A stretch of DNA of 34,156 nt from JASFBA01 sp036172265. GTDB lineage: Bacteria > Chloroflexota > Chloroflexia > DTKN01. A model generated the notes under the pieces. The model was not told the origin of the DNA. It ran no database searches and worked only from the letters and a program-made list of their open reading frames with translations. Both the position numbers and the translations under genes were made by a program. Below, piece after piece: positions 8,710 to 16,800 of this stretch; position 1 is the first letter of the stretch, and each line of letters begins with the position of its first letter. Location of the stretch: NCBI GenBank assembly GCA_036172265.1, contig JASFBA010000014.1, positions 1 through 34,156 on the forward strand, read 5' to 3'.

Positions 8710-11640
8710 ATGAAAAAGTGGGTGTACACCTTTCGCTCCTCGGATAGAGAACTGGCCGCTCTCCTGGGGCACGAACCGACCCTGGATGAGATGAAAGCCA
8801 TCCTGGGAGGAAAGGGGGCCGGCCTGGCCGACATGACCCGCATCGGCCTGCCTATTCCTCCCGGCTTCACCATCACCACCGAGGCCTGTATGGCCTATAT
8901 CCACGCCGGCTTTCGCTTCCCCGAAGGGATGTGGGAACAGACCCTGGAAGCGCTTCGGGAAATAGAGGAAGAGGCCGGCCAGAAGTTCGGTGACCCCGAA
9001 AATCCCCTCCTCGTCTCGGTGCGCTCCGGGGCCAAATTCTCCATGCCCGGCATGATGGAGACCATCCTCAACGTCGGCCTCAACGACAAAACCCTCCCCG
9101 GCCTGGTGCGACGAGGCGGCGACGAACGCTTCGCCTGGGATTCTTACCGCCGCCTCATCTCCATGTTCGGGCGCACCGCGATGGGCATCCCCGATGAGGC
9201 CTTTGAACGCGTTCTGGAGGAACTCAAGCACGAGAAAGGCGCCCGCGAGGATACCGACCTCACCACTGAGGACCTCAAGGAACTGGTCGCCCGTTTCAAA
9301 GAGGTGTACAAGAAACACATCGGGCGCGATTTTCCTCAAGACCCTTTGGAGCAACTCCGTCTGGCGGTAGAGGCCGTCTTTCGCTCCTGGATGGGGAAAA
9401 AGGCGGTGGACTATCGCCGGGCCGAACGCATCCCCGACAATCTGGGCACCGCCGTCAATGTGGTGATGATGGTCTTTGGCAATATGGGCTGGGATAGCGG
9501 CACCGGCGTAGCCTTTACCCGCGATCCGGCCACCGGCGAGAAGCGCTTCTACGGCGATTACCTTCTCAACGCCCAGGGCGAAGACGTGGTAGCCGGCATC
9601 CGGAATACCAAGCCGGTGACCCAAATGGCCGAGGAAATGCCCGAAATCTACGCCCAACTGGTGGACATCGCCGGCCGGCTGGAGCGCCACTACCGCGACA
9701 TGCAGGATACCGAGTTCACCATCGAACGAGGAAAACTCTGGATGCTCCAGACCCGTACCGGCAAGCGCACCGCCCGCGCCGCCGTCAGGATCGCCGTGGA
9801 GATGGTCCGGGAGGGGCTGATCACCAAAGAAGAGGCGGTGATGCGCATCACCCCGAAGGACGTGGATACCTTCCTCCATCCTCAGTTCGATGAAAAAGAG
9901 GTAAAGAAGGCCAAGGCCGAGGGACGACTTCTCGCCACCGGCGTCAACGCCTCCCCCGGGGCAGCCGTGGGGATGCTGGCCTTTGACGCCGACACCGCCG
10001 AGGCCTGGGGACGACAGGGCAAGGCCGTGATCATGATTCGCCCGGAGACCAAACCCGATGACGTCCACGGCATGATCGCCGCCCAGGGGATTCTTACCAG
10101 CCGCGGCGGCGCTACTGCCCACGCCGCCGTCGTCGCCCGGCAGTTCGGCAAGCCGGCCGTCGTCGGGGCTCGCGACCTGCAAATTGACCTGGAGGCGCGC
10201 AAGGTCTATGTCAACGGCCGGGTGCTGGCAGAGGGCGACTATGTCTCCCTGGATGGTGCGGCCGGCGAAGTCTACGAAGGACAGATCCCTACCACCATCC
10301 CCGACTACAGCAAAGAGGTGGAACTGCGCACCCTCCTGGACTGGGCCGATGAGGTCGCCGCCGCTCCCGATGCCCGGCAATGGCCGGCCGACTACCAGGG
10401 TTACCCCACCCGCGGCCTCCAGGTCTGGACCAACGCCGACTACCCCCGCGATGCCCGCCGCGCCCGCGAGTACGGGGCCAAGGGCATCGGCCTCTGCCGC
10501 ACCGAGCATATGTTCTTCGAACAGGAACGCCTGCCCTACGTCCAGGAAATGATCCTCAACGCCGAGGCGGCCCAGATGCTCTTTGACCGACGCAGCCGTA
10601 TCCAGGGCCTCCTTGCCGCCGGCAAAGAGGACGGCAAGCCGCTGGACGAAAAGCGCCGGGCCGAACTGGAAGCCGACCTGGAAGCCCTGGAGGAAGAAAT
10701 TGCCACCTCGCCGGCCGTCAAAGCCTACCTGGGCGCACTGGAAAAACTCCTGCCCAACCAGCGCTCCGACTTCTACGGCCTCTTCGAGGCCATGGACGGC
10801 TACCCGGTCATCATCCGCCTCATTGACCCACCTTTGCACGAGTTCCTGCCCAGCCTGGAGGAACTCCTGGTCGAGGTAACCGAACGGCGGGCGCGGGGCG
10901 AAACCGGCCCCGAACTTCAGGAGAAGGAGCGGATGCTGGAGGCGGTCAAGAAGATGCACGAAGCCAACCCGATGATGGGCCTGCGCGGCATCCGCTTGGG
11001 CATCATCTACCCCGATATCACCAAGATGCAGGTGCGGGCTATCTTCGAGGCGGCCTGTCAGGCGGCGAGGAACGGCATCACCGTCAAGCCGGAGGTGATG
11101 ATCCCCCTGACCGGCCACGTCAACGAACTCAAGGTTACCCAGGTGGAACTGGAGGAGGTGGCCAAGCAGGTGATGGCGGAACAGGGAATCGAGATCGAGT
11201 ACAAGTTCGGCACGATGATCGAAATCCCCCGCGCCGCCCTTACCGCCGACGAAGTGGCCACGCTGGCCCAGTTCTTCTCCTTCGGCACCAACGACCTAAC
11301 CCAGATGACCTTTGGCTACAGCCGCGACGATGCGGAACGCCGCTTCCTGGTCCAGTACGTGGAACGGGGCATCCTGACCGAGAACCCCTTCCAGGTGCTG
11401 GACCGCCGGGGCGTGGGCATGCTGATCCAAATGGGGGTGCGCCTGGGACGCAAGACCCGCCCGGACCTGGAGGTAGGCATCTGCGGGGAACATGGCGGCG
11501 ACCCCTCTTCCATCGAGTTCTGCCACCTGGCCGGCCTGAACTATGTTTCCTGCAGCCCCTTCCGTGTGCCGGTGGCTCGCCTGGCCGCCGCCCACGCCGC
11601 TATCCGGCATAAAGGCAAGGTGTTATCTGTTGATCGTTAA
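8710..11640 (+). CDS. ppdK: pyruvate, phosphate dikinase
   Basis: Interconverts pyruvate, ATP and phosphate with PEP, AMP and pyrophosphate. The N-terminal ATP-grasp region opens with LGGKGAGLADMTRIGLPIPPGFTI. The swivelling phosphohistidine domain carries TSRGGATAHAAVVARQFGKP with catalytic His471. The C-terminal PEP/pyruvate TIM barrel shows GIGLCRTEHMFF, IRLIDPPLHEFLP, SFGTNDLTQMTFGYSRDD and CGEHGGDP. The length of 976 aa exceeds the usual 870-900. Much of the excess is a charged, helical segment at about residues 620-678, between GIGLCRTEHMFF and LLPNQRSDF, where typical enzymes have a short helix. An AGGAGG site precedes the ATG. It is a single-gene unit with a strong promoter, as expected for an abundant central-metabolism enzyme. 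Confidence 0.97.
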   Translation: MKKWVYTFRSSDRELAALLGHEPTLDEMKAILGGKGAGLADMTRIGLPIPPGFTITTEACMAYIHAGFRFPEGMWEQTLEALREIEEEAGQKFGDPENPLLVSVRSGAKFSMPGMMETILNVGLNDKTLPGLVRRGGDERFAWDSYRRLISMFGRTAMGIPDEAFERVLEELKHEKGAREDTDLTTEDLKELVARFKEVYKKHIGRDFPQDPLEQLRLAVEAVFRSWMGKKAVDYRRAERIPDNLGTAVNVVMMVFGNMGWDSGTGVAFTRDPATGEKRFYGDYLLNAQGEDVVAGIRNTKPVTQMAEEMPEIYAQLVDIAGRLERHYRDMQDTEFTIERGKLWMLQTRTGKRTARAAVRIAVEMVREGLITKEEAVMRITPKDVDTFLHPQFDEKEVKKAKAEGRLLATGVNASPGAAVGMLAFDADTAEAWGRQGKAVIMIRPETKPDDVHGMIAAQGILTSRGGATAHAAVVARQFGKPAVVGARDLQIDLEARKVYVNGRVLAEGDYVSLDGAAGEVYEGQIPTTIPDYSKEVELRTLLDWADEVAAAPDARQWPADYQGYPTRGLQVWTNADYPRDARRAREYGAKGIGLCRTEHMFFEQERLPYVQEMILNAEAAQMLFDRRSRIQGLLAAGKEDGKPLDEKRRAELEADLEALEEEIATSPAVKAYLGALEKLLPNQRSDFYGLFEAMDGYPVIIRLIDPPLHEFLPSLEELLVEVTERRARGETGPELQEKERMLEAVKKMHEANPMMGLRGIRLGIIYPDITKMQVRAIFEAACQAARNGITVKPEVMIPLTGHVNELKVTQVELEEVAKQVMAEQGIEIEYKFGTMIEIPRAALTADEVATLAQFFSFGTNDLTQMTFGYSRDDAERRFLVQYVERGILTENPFQVLDRRGVGMLIQMGVRLGRKTRPDLEVGICGEHGGDPSSIEFCHLAGLNYVSCSPFRVPVARLAAAHAAIRHKGKVLSVDR

Positions 11641-11788
11641 ACGTTCACGTAAGGGCAGAGGTAAGGGTGAGCACAACCTCGATGGCACCTTTCTCAACGG
11701 GGCACTTCTGGCTTCCGGAGAACGGTGGGCTTGCCCGGTCTGGATACTCCAACCGACGCAAGCCGAACCAGTTCCTGGGCAACTTTTC
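11641..11788. other. intergenic stretch after ppdK without recognised feature
   Basis: No convincing intrinsic terminator, gene or structured RNA was seen between the ppdK stop and the R-M2 promoter. Read-through from ppdK into R-M module 2 is therefore possible. Confidence 0.4.
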
Positions 11789-11816
11789 TTGACAATCAGC
11801 GGGTCTATGGTACAAT
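11789..11816 (+). promoter_or_regulatory. sigma70-type promoter for R-M module 2
   Basis: TTGACA (11789-11794), 16 nt, TACAAT (11811-11816). The start should lie near 11823, about 60 nt before the methyltransferase ATG. The -35 context TTGACAATCA is identical over ten bases to that of the R-M1 promoter. Confidence 0.75.
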
Positions 11817-11884
11817 AGGAGGGAAAAGTATCGGAATTGTTGCATAAGGCTAAACGATGTGATGGTAAAAGGAGGAAAGGGAAC

Positions 11885-13003
11885 ATGAAAGGGCGGCTGG
11901 AAGTAGGTTCGTATACTTACGGTTTCGTGATTTTAAATAAAGAGAGGTTTATCCAGATTTTGCGCACGGCCGAGACCGCCACAGGTCTGGACGCTCTAAA
12001 AAGTAGAATTCGAAGATTGAGGGACATCGTAACCTGTTCTCAAAACGACCGGGAAGGAATATTAAACATAGATGCCAATGGGGACACGGTTTCCTTGCGA
12101 CGGGATGTTCTGGTCTCCGAGCTGGACCAAATTTTGGGATCGCGGACGCTTGAAAGAGCCCGGTACTACCTGAAACGGCTGGAGGAGGGGATCCAAAGTA
12201 TCAGAACCGGGAAAATCAATGACATCAACCTCCTCCGCTGGAAGGAGTATGACGAAATTATCACGGATAGCCTTTGGATATTCGATAAAAGAGACTCCTC
12301 CGGTGCCCATCTCGCCTGGTATTGGGGAAACTTCATCCCCCAAATTCCTCATCAGATGATGTTGAGATATACCAAGAGAGGGGATTGGGTTCTAGATACA
12401 TTCCTCGGGAGTGGAACGACCCTGATAGAATGCCGAAGACTTGGGAGAAATGGTATAGGGATAGAACTGGACCCGGAGGTTGCCAGGAAGGCGGAAGAAC
12501 TTATTGCATCGGAACCGAATCCGGACCAGGTGATCTCCGAAGTAGTTGTGGAAGATAGCAGAAAAATAAACATAGGAGCCCTTCTGGAGAAACATCACAT
12601 CCATCAAGTTCAACTCCTGATTATGCATCCCCCATACCACGATATTATCAAATTCTCGGAAGACCCCAGGGATCTCTCAAATGCTGGAACCGTTGAGGAA
12701 TTTCTGAAAATGTTCGGGGAGGTAGTGGAGAATGCCACACCTTACCTGGAGGAGGGGAGATACCTGGTTCTGGTGATCGGTGATAAGTATTCAAGGGGCG
12801 AATGGATTCCCCTGGGTTTTTACTGCATGCAAGAGGTTTTGAAGAGAGGATATATCCTGAAGAGCATTATTGTAAAAAATTTCGAGGGGACGAGAGGGAA
12901 AAGAAATCAACAGGAACTCTGGAGGTACAGGGCACTGGTTGGCGGGTTTTACATCTTCAAGCACGAATATATCTTTTTGTTTAGAAAACGGGGCAAAGGA
13001 TGA
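11885..13003 (+). CDS. DNA methyltransferase of R-M module 2 (HPPY motif)
   Basis: Predicted SAM-dependent amino-methyltransferase, 372 aa. The ATG at 11885 was chosen because GGAGG lies 9 nt upstream; an in-frame ATG at 11837 has no such site. SAM-binding motif I is DTFLGSGTTLIECRRLGRNG (171-190) followed by GIELDPEV; catalytic motif IV is MHPPYHDIIKFS (247-258). HPPY replaces the commoner DPPY/SPPY. The N-terminal 150 residues are a helical, charged extension I do not recognise; it could help target recognition or contact the partner protein. It overlaps the next gene by 4 nt (ATGA). Base composition is clearly lower in GC than ppdK or guaA, consistent with horizontal transfer. Confidence 0.87.
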   Translation: MKGRLEVGSYTYGFVILNKERFIQILRTAETATGLDALKSRIRRLRDIVTCSQNDREGILNIDANGDTVSLRRDVLVSELDQILGSRTLERARYYLKRLEEGIQSIRTGKINDINLLRWKEYDEIITDSLWIFDKRDSSGAHLAWYWGNFIPQIPHQMMLRYTKRGDWVLDTFLGSGTTLIECRRLGRNGIGIELDPEVARKAEELIASEPNPDQVISEVVVEDSRKINIGALLEKHHIHQVQLLIMHPPYHDIIKFSEDPRDLSNAGTVEEFLKMFGEVVENATPYLEEGRYLVLVIGDKYSRGEWIPLGFYCMQEVLKRGYILKSIIVKNFEGTRGKRNQQELWRYRALVGGFYIFKHEYIFLFRKRGKG

Positions 13004-14127
13004 AGACCCACGTCTTTGTCGTGAATGACGCTACTTTCCCTAGCCATTTGCAGCACCTTTTTGCAGGTACAGGTGCCGGAGACAAAGATTTTCATATCAA
13101 CTTGCTATCAGACATCAAGCGTGTTAGAGCGGGGGATTTTGTGCTCTTCTATATTGAAGCGACCGCAGGGGAAAAAGGTGGTTTTTATGGAATTTTCAAG
13201 GTCGCCAACGAAAAGCCGCTGGTATTTTATACCCCAGGATCGTCGGGGTGGCAACCCAATTTGGGAAAGAAACTTATTTATCGTACCCTCATTGAACCCT
13301 ATGAGGTCTATTCCGAAGGGGTATTGGAGTGGGAGGCCCTGGATAAGTTGCCTGTGTATGCGACCGAGATACAATGGAGTTTGATTTACAGAAAATTAAA
13401 GGGCAAAAGAGGGTGCACGCCTATACTCTCCTGGGAAGCCCAAAGATTGATGGATATGATAAGGGATAAAAATTCGGGAAGGCCAATCGCTGGCCCTCAG
13501 TTCACCGGTGTTCTCAGTTGGGACCCGATTTCCAGAAAGATCGTTGCAATCCAGACCCCGGGGCAACCTTATCCCTATCCAAGAAATTTCGATTTTAATA
13601 CACTGGATGAAATTTGCAAGAACCAGGCAAAGAGGAGATCTTACGAACCTCACCTTCAACTATACTTTACAGAAAATATCGGAATTTGCCCCGATCTAAC
13701 TCCTATAGTTGGAGGCAACGTAGTCTGGTTCGGGAATGAGGTCGCTTGTGGGGTTGGAATGCAGAAAATAGACATCCTAACGATTAGCCAACGAGATGAT
13801 GGTAAAAGTGAGTATAGGCTGATAGAATTGAAGGACGAACCAGTTCAACCAGAAATTGTCGATCAAGTAGAATATTATGTACAATGGGCATCTGAGCATG
13901 CAGGAAAGCACCTGAAAGGAGCATTTCCTTGGAATATCCAGCCCGTAATTGTTGCACCGTCTCATAGATCAAGAAAATGGCAGGCTGTTGCCAATGCTTT
14001 CAGGGTTTATAATCAAAAACAAATTTCGTTGCCCATCCTTTACTTTGAGTTTGAGGTATTATGTGGAAGGAATATAGAGTTCCATCGAGAGGATTATGAT
14101 CCAGACCTGGAGAAGCACTTCGTCTAG
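13000..14127 (+). CDS. putative EVE/PUA-like plus NucS-like nuclease of R-M module 2
   Basis: A 375-aa protein translationally coupled to the methyltransferase. Residues 1-130 resemble an EVE/YTH/ASCH (PUA-superfamily) domain: VFVVN start, then IKRVRAGDFVLFYIEA and GGFYGIFKVANEKP, the usual pattern of a basic residue before GDxVLFY and a return strand. Such domains bind modified or flipped bases. The C-terminal part looks like a NucS/DUF91 PD-(D/E)XK nuclease: YEPHLQLYF (Glu216), then MQKIDILTIS (Asp258), then YRLIELKDEP (Glu276, Lys278). Together this suggests a restriction enzyme with its own base-reading module, paired with the adjacent methyltransferase; whether it cuts unmethylated or modified DNA is open. 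Domain calls rest on motif reading only. The line 13081-13140 has only 24 of 60 G+C. The stop lies 15 nt before guaA. Confidence 0.65.
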   Translation: MKTHVFVVNDATFPSHLQHLFAGTGAGDKDFHINLLSDIKRVRAGDFVLFYIEATAGEKGGFYGIFKVANEKPLVFYTPGSSGWQPNLGKKLIYRTLIEPYEVYSEGVLEWEALDKLPVYATEIQWSLIYRKLKGKRGCTPILSWEAQRLMDMIRDKNSGRPIAGPQFTGVLSWDPISRKIVAIQTPGQPYPYPRNFDFNTLDEICKNQAKRRSYEPHLQLYFTENIGICPDLTPIVGGNVVWFGNEVACGVGMQKIDILTISQRDDGKSEYRLIELKDEPVQPEIVDQVEYYVQWASEHAGKHLKGAFPWNIQPVIVAPSHRSRKWQAVANAFRVYNQKQISLPILYFEFEVLCGRNIEFHREDYDPDLEKHFV

Positions 14128-14142
14128 GGAAAGAGGCCAGCA

Positions 14143-15699
14143 ATGTCCACACAGGAAGCGATCGCCGTCCTGGATTACGGCTCCCAGTACACCCTCCTCA
14201 TCGCCCGACGGGTGAGGGAGGCCCACGTCTATTGCGAAATCTTTCCCTGGGATGCGCCGGCCGGGGCGGTGTCCGCCCTGGAGCCACGGGGCTACATCCT
14301 TTCCGGAGGGCCGGCCAGCGTCTACGCCCAGGATGCCCCCGACCTGCCACCCTATGTCCTGGAGAGCGGCCGGCCGGTCCTGGGCATCTGCTACGGGATG
14401 CAACTCCTGGCCCAGGCCTTGGGCGGACAAGTCCTGCCCGCTGCCGCCCGCGAGTACGGGCCGGCCGAAGTCGCCTGGTTACGCCCTGACGACCCCCTTG
14501 TGCAAGGTCTGCCCTCCCCGATGTCGGTATGGATGAGCCATGGCGACCAGGTCACCGCCCTGCCGGAAGGTTTCTTCCCCCTGGCCCAGAGCGCTAACGC
14601 TCCCATCGCCGCCATGGTCCACCCCCAACGCCGCCTCTACGGCCTTCAGTTTCATCCCGAGGTTGCCCATACCCCCCAGGGTATATCGCTCTTGCGCAAC
14701 TTTCTCTACCGGGTCTGCGATTGCTCCGGCACCTGGACGCCCCAGGCCATGATCCCGGCGACGGTGGCCGCCCTGCGGAAACGGATCGGCCGGGAACGCG
14801 TCATCTGCGGCTTGAGCGGCGGCGTGGATTCGGCCGTCACTGCCCTTCTCCTCTGGCAGGCCGTGGGAGAGCAACTGACCTGCATCCTGGTGGATACCGG
14901 CCTCTTGCGCCAAGGCGAGGCCGAACAGGTGGTGGCCTTTTTCCGCAAACGGATGGGCATCCCCTTGCTCGCCGTAGATGCCTCGGCCGAGTTCTTCGCC
15001 GCCCTGGCCGGAGTTACCGATCCGGAAGAAAAGCGTCGGCGCATCGGGGAATGTTTCATCCGGGTTTTTGAACGTGAAGCCCAGAAACTGGGACCGGTGC
15101 GCTTCCTGGCCCAGGGAACGCTTTATCCCGATGTGATCGAGAGTGCCGGAGGAAGATGGGTAGGAAGCGGGCCGGCCGCCCGCATCAAGACCCACCACAA
15201 CGTCGGCGGGCTCCCCGAGGAAATGCACCTGGAACTCGTGGAACCGCTGCGCCTTCTCTTCAAGGACGAGGTGCGCGCCATCGGCGAGGCGCTGGGGCTT
15301 CCGGAGGAGATCCTCTGGCGGCATCCCTTCCCTGGACCGGGATTGGCCGTGCGTGTGCTGGGCGAGGTGACCCCGGCGCGGGTAGCCGTCCTCCGACAGG
15401 CCGATGCCATCGTAGTCGAGGAACTCGAGCGGGCCGGCCTCTATCGCCGGACGGCCCAGGCCTTTGCCGTCCTCTTGCCGGTGCGCAGCGTCGGGGTGAT
15501 GGGCGATGGGCGTACCTACCAAGAAGTGGTGGCGGTACGGGCCGTCACCACCGAGGACTTTATGACGGCCGACTGGGCCCGCCTGCCGGATACGGTCCTG
15601 ACGGAGATCAGCCGGCGCATCGTCAACGAGGTGCCCGGAGTCAACCGTGTGGTCTATGACATCTCCACCAAGCCGCCGGCGACGATCGAATGGGAGTAG
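14143..15699 (+). CDS. guaA: GMP synthase (glutamine-hydrolysing)
   Basis: Converts XMP to GMP using glutamine and ATP, the last step of GMP synthesis; 518 aa, normal for a single-chain enzyme. The class I glutamine amidotransferase domain shows GICYGMQ with nucleophile Cys83 and FHPEV with His171 and Glu173. The ATP pyrophosphatase domain has the PP-loop SGGVDS (225-230). The C-terminal dimerisation domain ends in NRVVYDISTKPPATIEWE, the family signature that contacts XMP. It starts 15 nt after the R-M2 nuclease gene with no promoter visible between them, so it is probably transcribed with that module. Its 3' end overlaps the start of the next gene. GC is high again (43 of 60 at 14761-14820). 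Confidence 0.97.
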   Translation: MSTQEAIAVLDYGSQYTLLIARRVREAHVYCEIFPWDAPAGAVSALEPRGYILSGGPASVYAQDAPDLPPYVLESGRPVLGICYGMQLLAQALGGQVLPAAAREYGPAEVAWLRPDDPLVQGLPSPMSVWMSHGDQVTALPEGFFPLAQSANAPIAAMVHPQRRLYGLQFHPEVAHTPQGISLLRNFLYRVCDCSGTWTPQAMIPATVAALRKRIGRERVICGLSGGVDSAVTALLLWQAVGEQLTCILVDTGLLRQGEAEQVVAFFRKRMGIPLLAVDASAEFFAALAGVTDPEEKRRRIGECFIRVFEREAQKLGPVRFLAQGTLYPDVIESAGGRWVGSGPAARIKTHHNVGGLPEEMHLELVEPLRLLFKDEVRAIGEALGLPEEILWRHPFPGPGLAVRVLGEVTPARVAVLRQADAIVVEELERAGLYRRTAQAFAVLLPVRSVGVMGDGRTYQEVVAVRAVTTEDFMTADWARLPDTVLTEISRRIVNEVPGVNRVVYDISTKPPATIEWE

Positions 15700-16780
15700 A
15701 GGTACGCCATCGCCGTGCCTCTTCCTGGTCCTCCTGGTCATGGCCCTGGCCGGCTGCGCTCCACAGCCGACCCCGCCGGCTGCTACCCGTCCGCCGGGCA
15801 CGGTCGGGTTGGAAACCCGCCCCGTTACGCCGGCCGAACGGCTTTCCCCCTCACCAACGCCTGCCCCATCTCCCCGGCCGGCCCTTACGGCAACGGGCGG
15901 GGTCGAGACTCATCCTTCCTCCGAAGAGGGCCCTCCCGGTTTCCTCTGGCGCACCGTCGGGGGAGCAGAGGGCCTGCCGGTTTTTCCCCGGGGGATGGAT
16001 ATCGGCCCTGACGGCCGGCTCTATGTGGCCGATGAGGGGGTCGGCCTCCTGGTGATCTCGCCCACCGGGGAAATCCTCGCTACCATCGAGGCAGAGGGGG
16101 CCGGCGATGTCCAGGCGGCAGTGGACGGAACGATCTACCTGGCCCTTCCTGGGGCGCATGCCGTCCTGGCCCTTTCTCCCCAGGGGGAAGTGTTACGCCG
16201 CTGGGGAGAGGCCGGCTCCGGGGAGGGGCAGTTCGGCCTCTCCAGCCCGGAGCATCTGGCTGTCTGCCCCGACGGGCGCGTCTATGTAGCCGATCTGAAC
16301 GAGCGCTCCGACGGCAGCACCTATGAGCGCCTTCAGGTCTTTAGTGCCCAAGGCGACCTTCTGGCTGTGTGGAGCCTCTCCGAATTCGCCCCCGCCTTCC
16401 TGGTCTCCGGCATGGATTGCGGGAATGAGGGCCGGCTGTACCTCCTGGGTGCCGTAGGGGGCTACATTATGGTGCTGGACGGCGAGGGCCGGCACCTGGA
16501 GGACCTCGGTCAGGAGGTGCTGGCCGGAAGCGTCCCCCATGGCCTCGCCCTCGGCCCGGCCGGCGAGATCGTCGTGGGCACCTGGGGCGGCCAGGTGTTG
16601 CGTCTGGACAAGCGGGGAAAACGCCTGGCCGCCTGGGGAGAACCCTTCAGCGGACCAGGACGGCCGGCCCCGGGGCAGTTTTCCATTATCCAGGACCTGG
16701 CTGTGGATGCCTCCGGAAGCGTCTACGTCAGCAATTGGGGCAACGGCTATGCCGACATTACCAAGTTCGCCTTCCCTTGA
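15647..16780 (+). CDS. NHL/beta-propeller-repeat lipoprotein
   Basis: Predicted surface lipoprotein. The signal region ends in a lipobox, LAGC, followed by a linker rich in Thr and Pro. The rest is a six-bladed-type beta propeller of NHL-like repeats: units such as PRGMDIGPDGRLYVADEG, PEHLAVCPDGRVYVADLN and IQDLAVDASGSVYVSNWG recur about every 45-50 residues. These are usually binding scaffolds; the ligand is unknown. The reading frame has no ATG, GTG or TTG between the guaA stop and the signal peptide. Translation must begin inside guaA, either at GTG 15647 (GGAG 6 nt upstream, preferred) or ATG 15656. The 44-53 nt overlap points to translational coupling with guaA. The next gene follows after 20 nt. 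Confidence 0.82.
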   Translation: MWSMTSPPSRRRRSNGSRGTPSPCLFLVLLVMALAGCAPQPTPPAATRPPGTVGLETRPVTPAERLSPSPTPAPSPRPALTATGGVETHPSSEEGPPGFLWRTVGGAEGLPVFPRGMDIGPDGRLYVADEGVGLLVISPTGEILATIEAEGAGDVQAAVDGTIYLALPGAHAVLALSPQGEVLRRWGEAGSGEGQFGLSSPEHLAVCPDGRVYVADLNERSDGSTYERLQVFSAQGDLLAVWSLSEFAPAFLVSGMDCGNEGRLYLLGAVGGYIMVLDGEGRHLEDLGQEVLAGSVPHGLALGPAGEIVVGTWGGQVLRLDKRGKRLAAWGEPFSGPGRPAPGQFSIIQDLAVDASGSVYVSNWGNGYADITKFAFP

Positions 16781-16800
16781 ACGCAGAGAGCGGAGGGGAA

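Noticed and set aside
8629..11118. Antisense open frame of 829 codons opposite ppdK
   Set aside because: It mirrors the codon pattern of a clear PPDK gene; long antisense frames are common in GC-rich coding DNA, and its product lacks recognisable domains.
11641..11788. Structured leader RNA or T-box before R-M module 2
   Set aside because: No specifier or antiterminator pattern was found, and the promoter lies downstream of this stretch.
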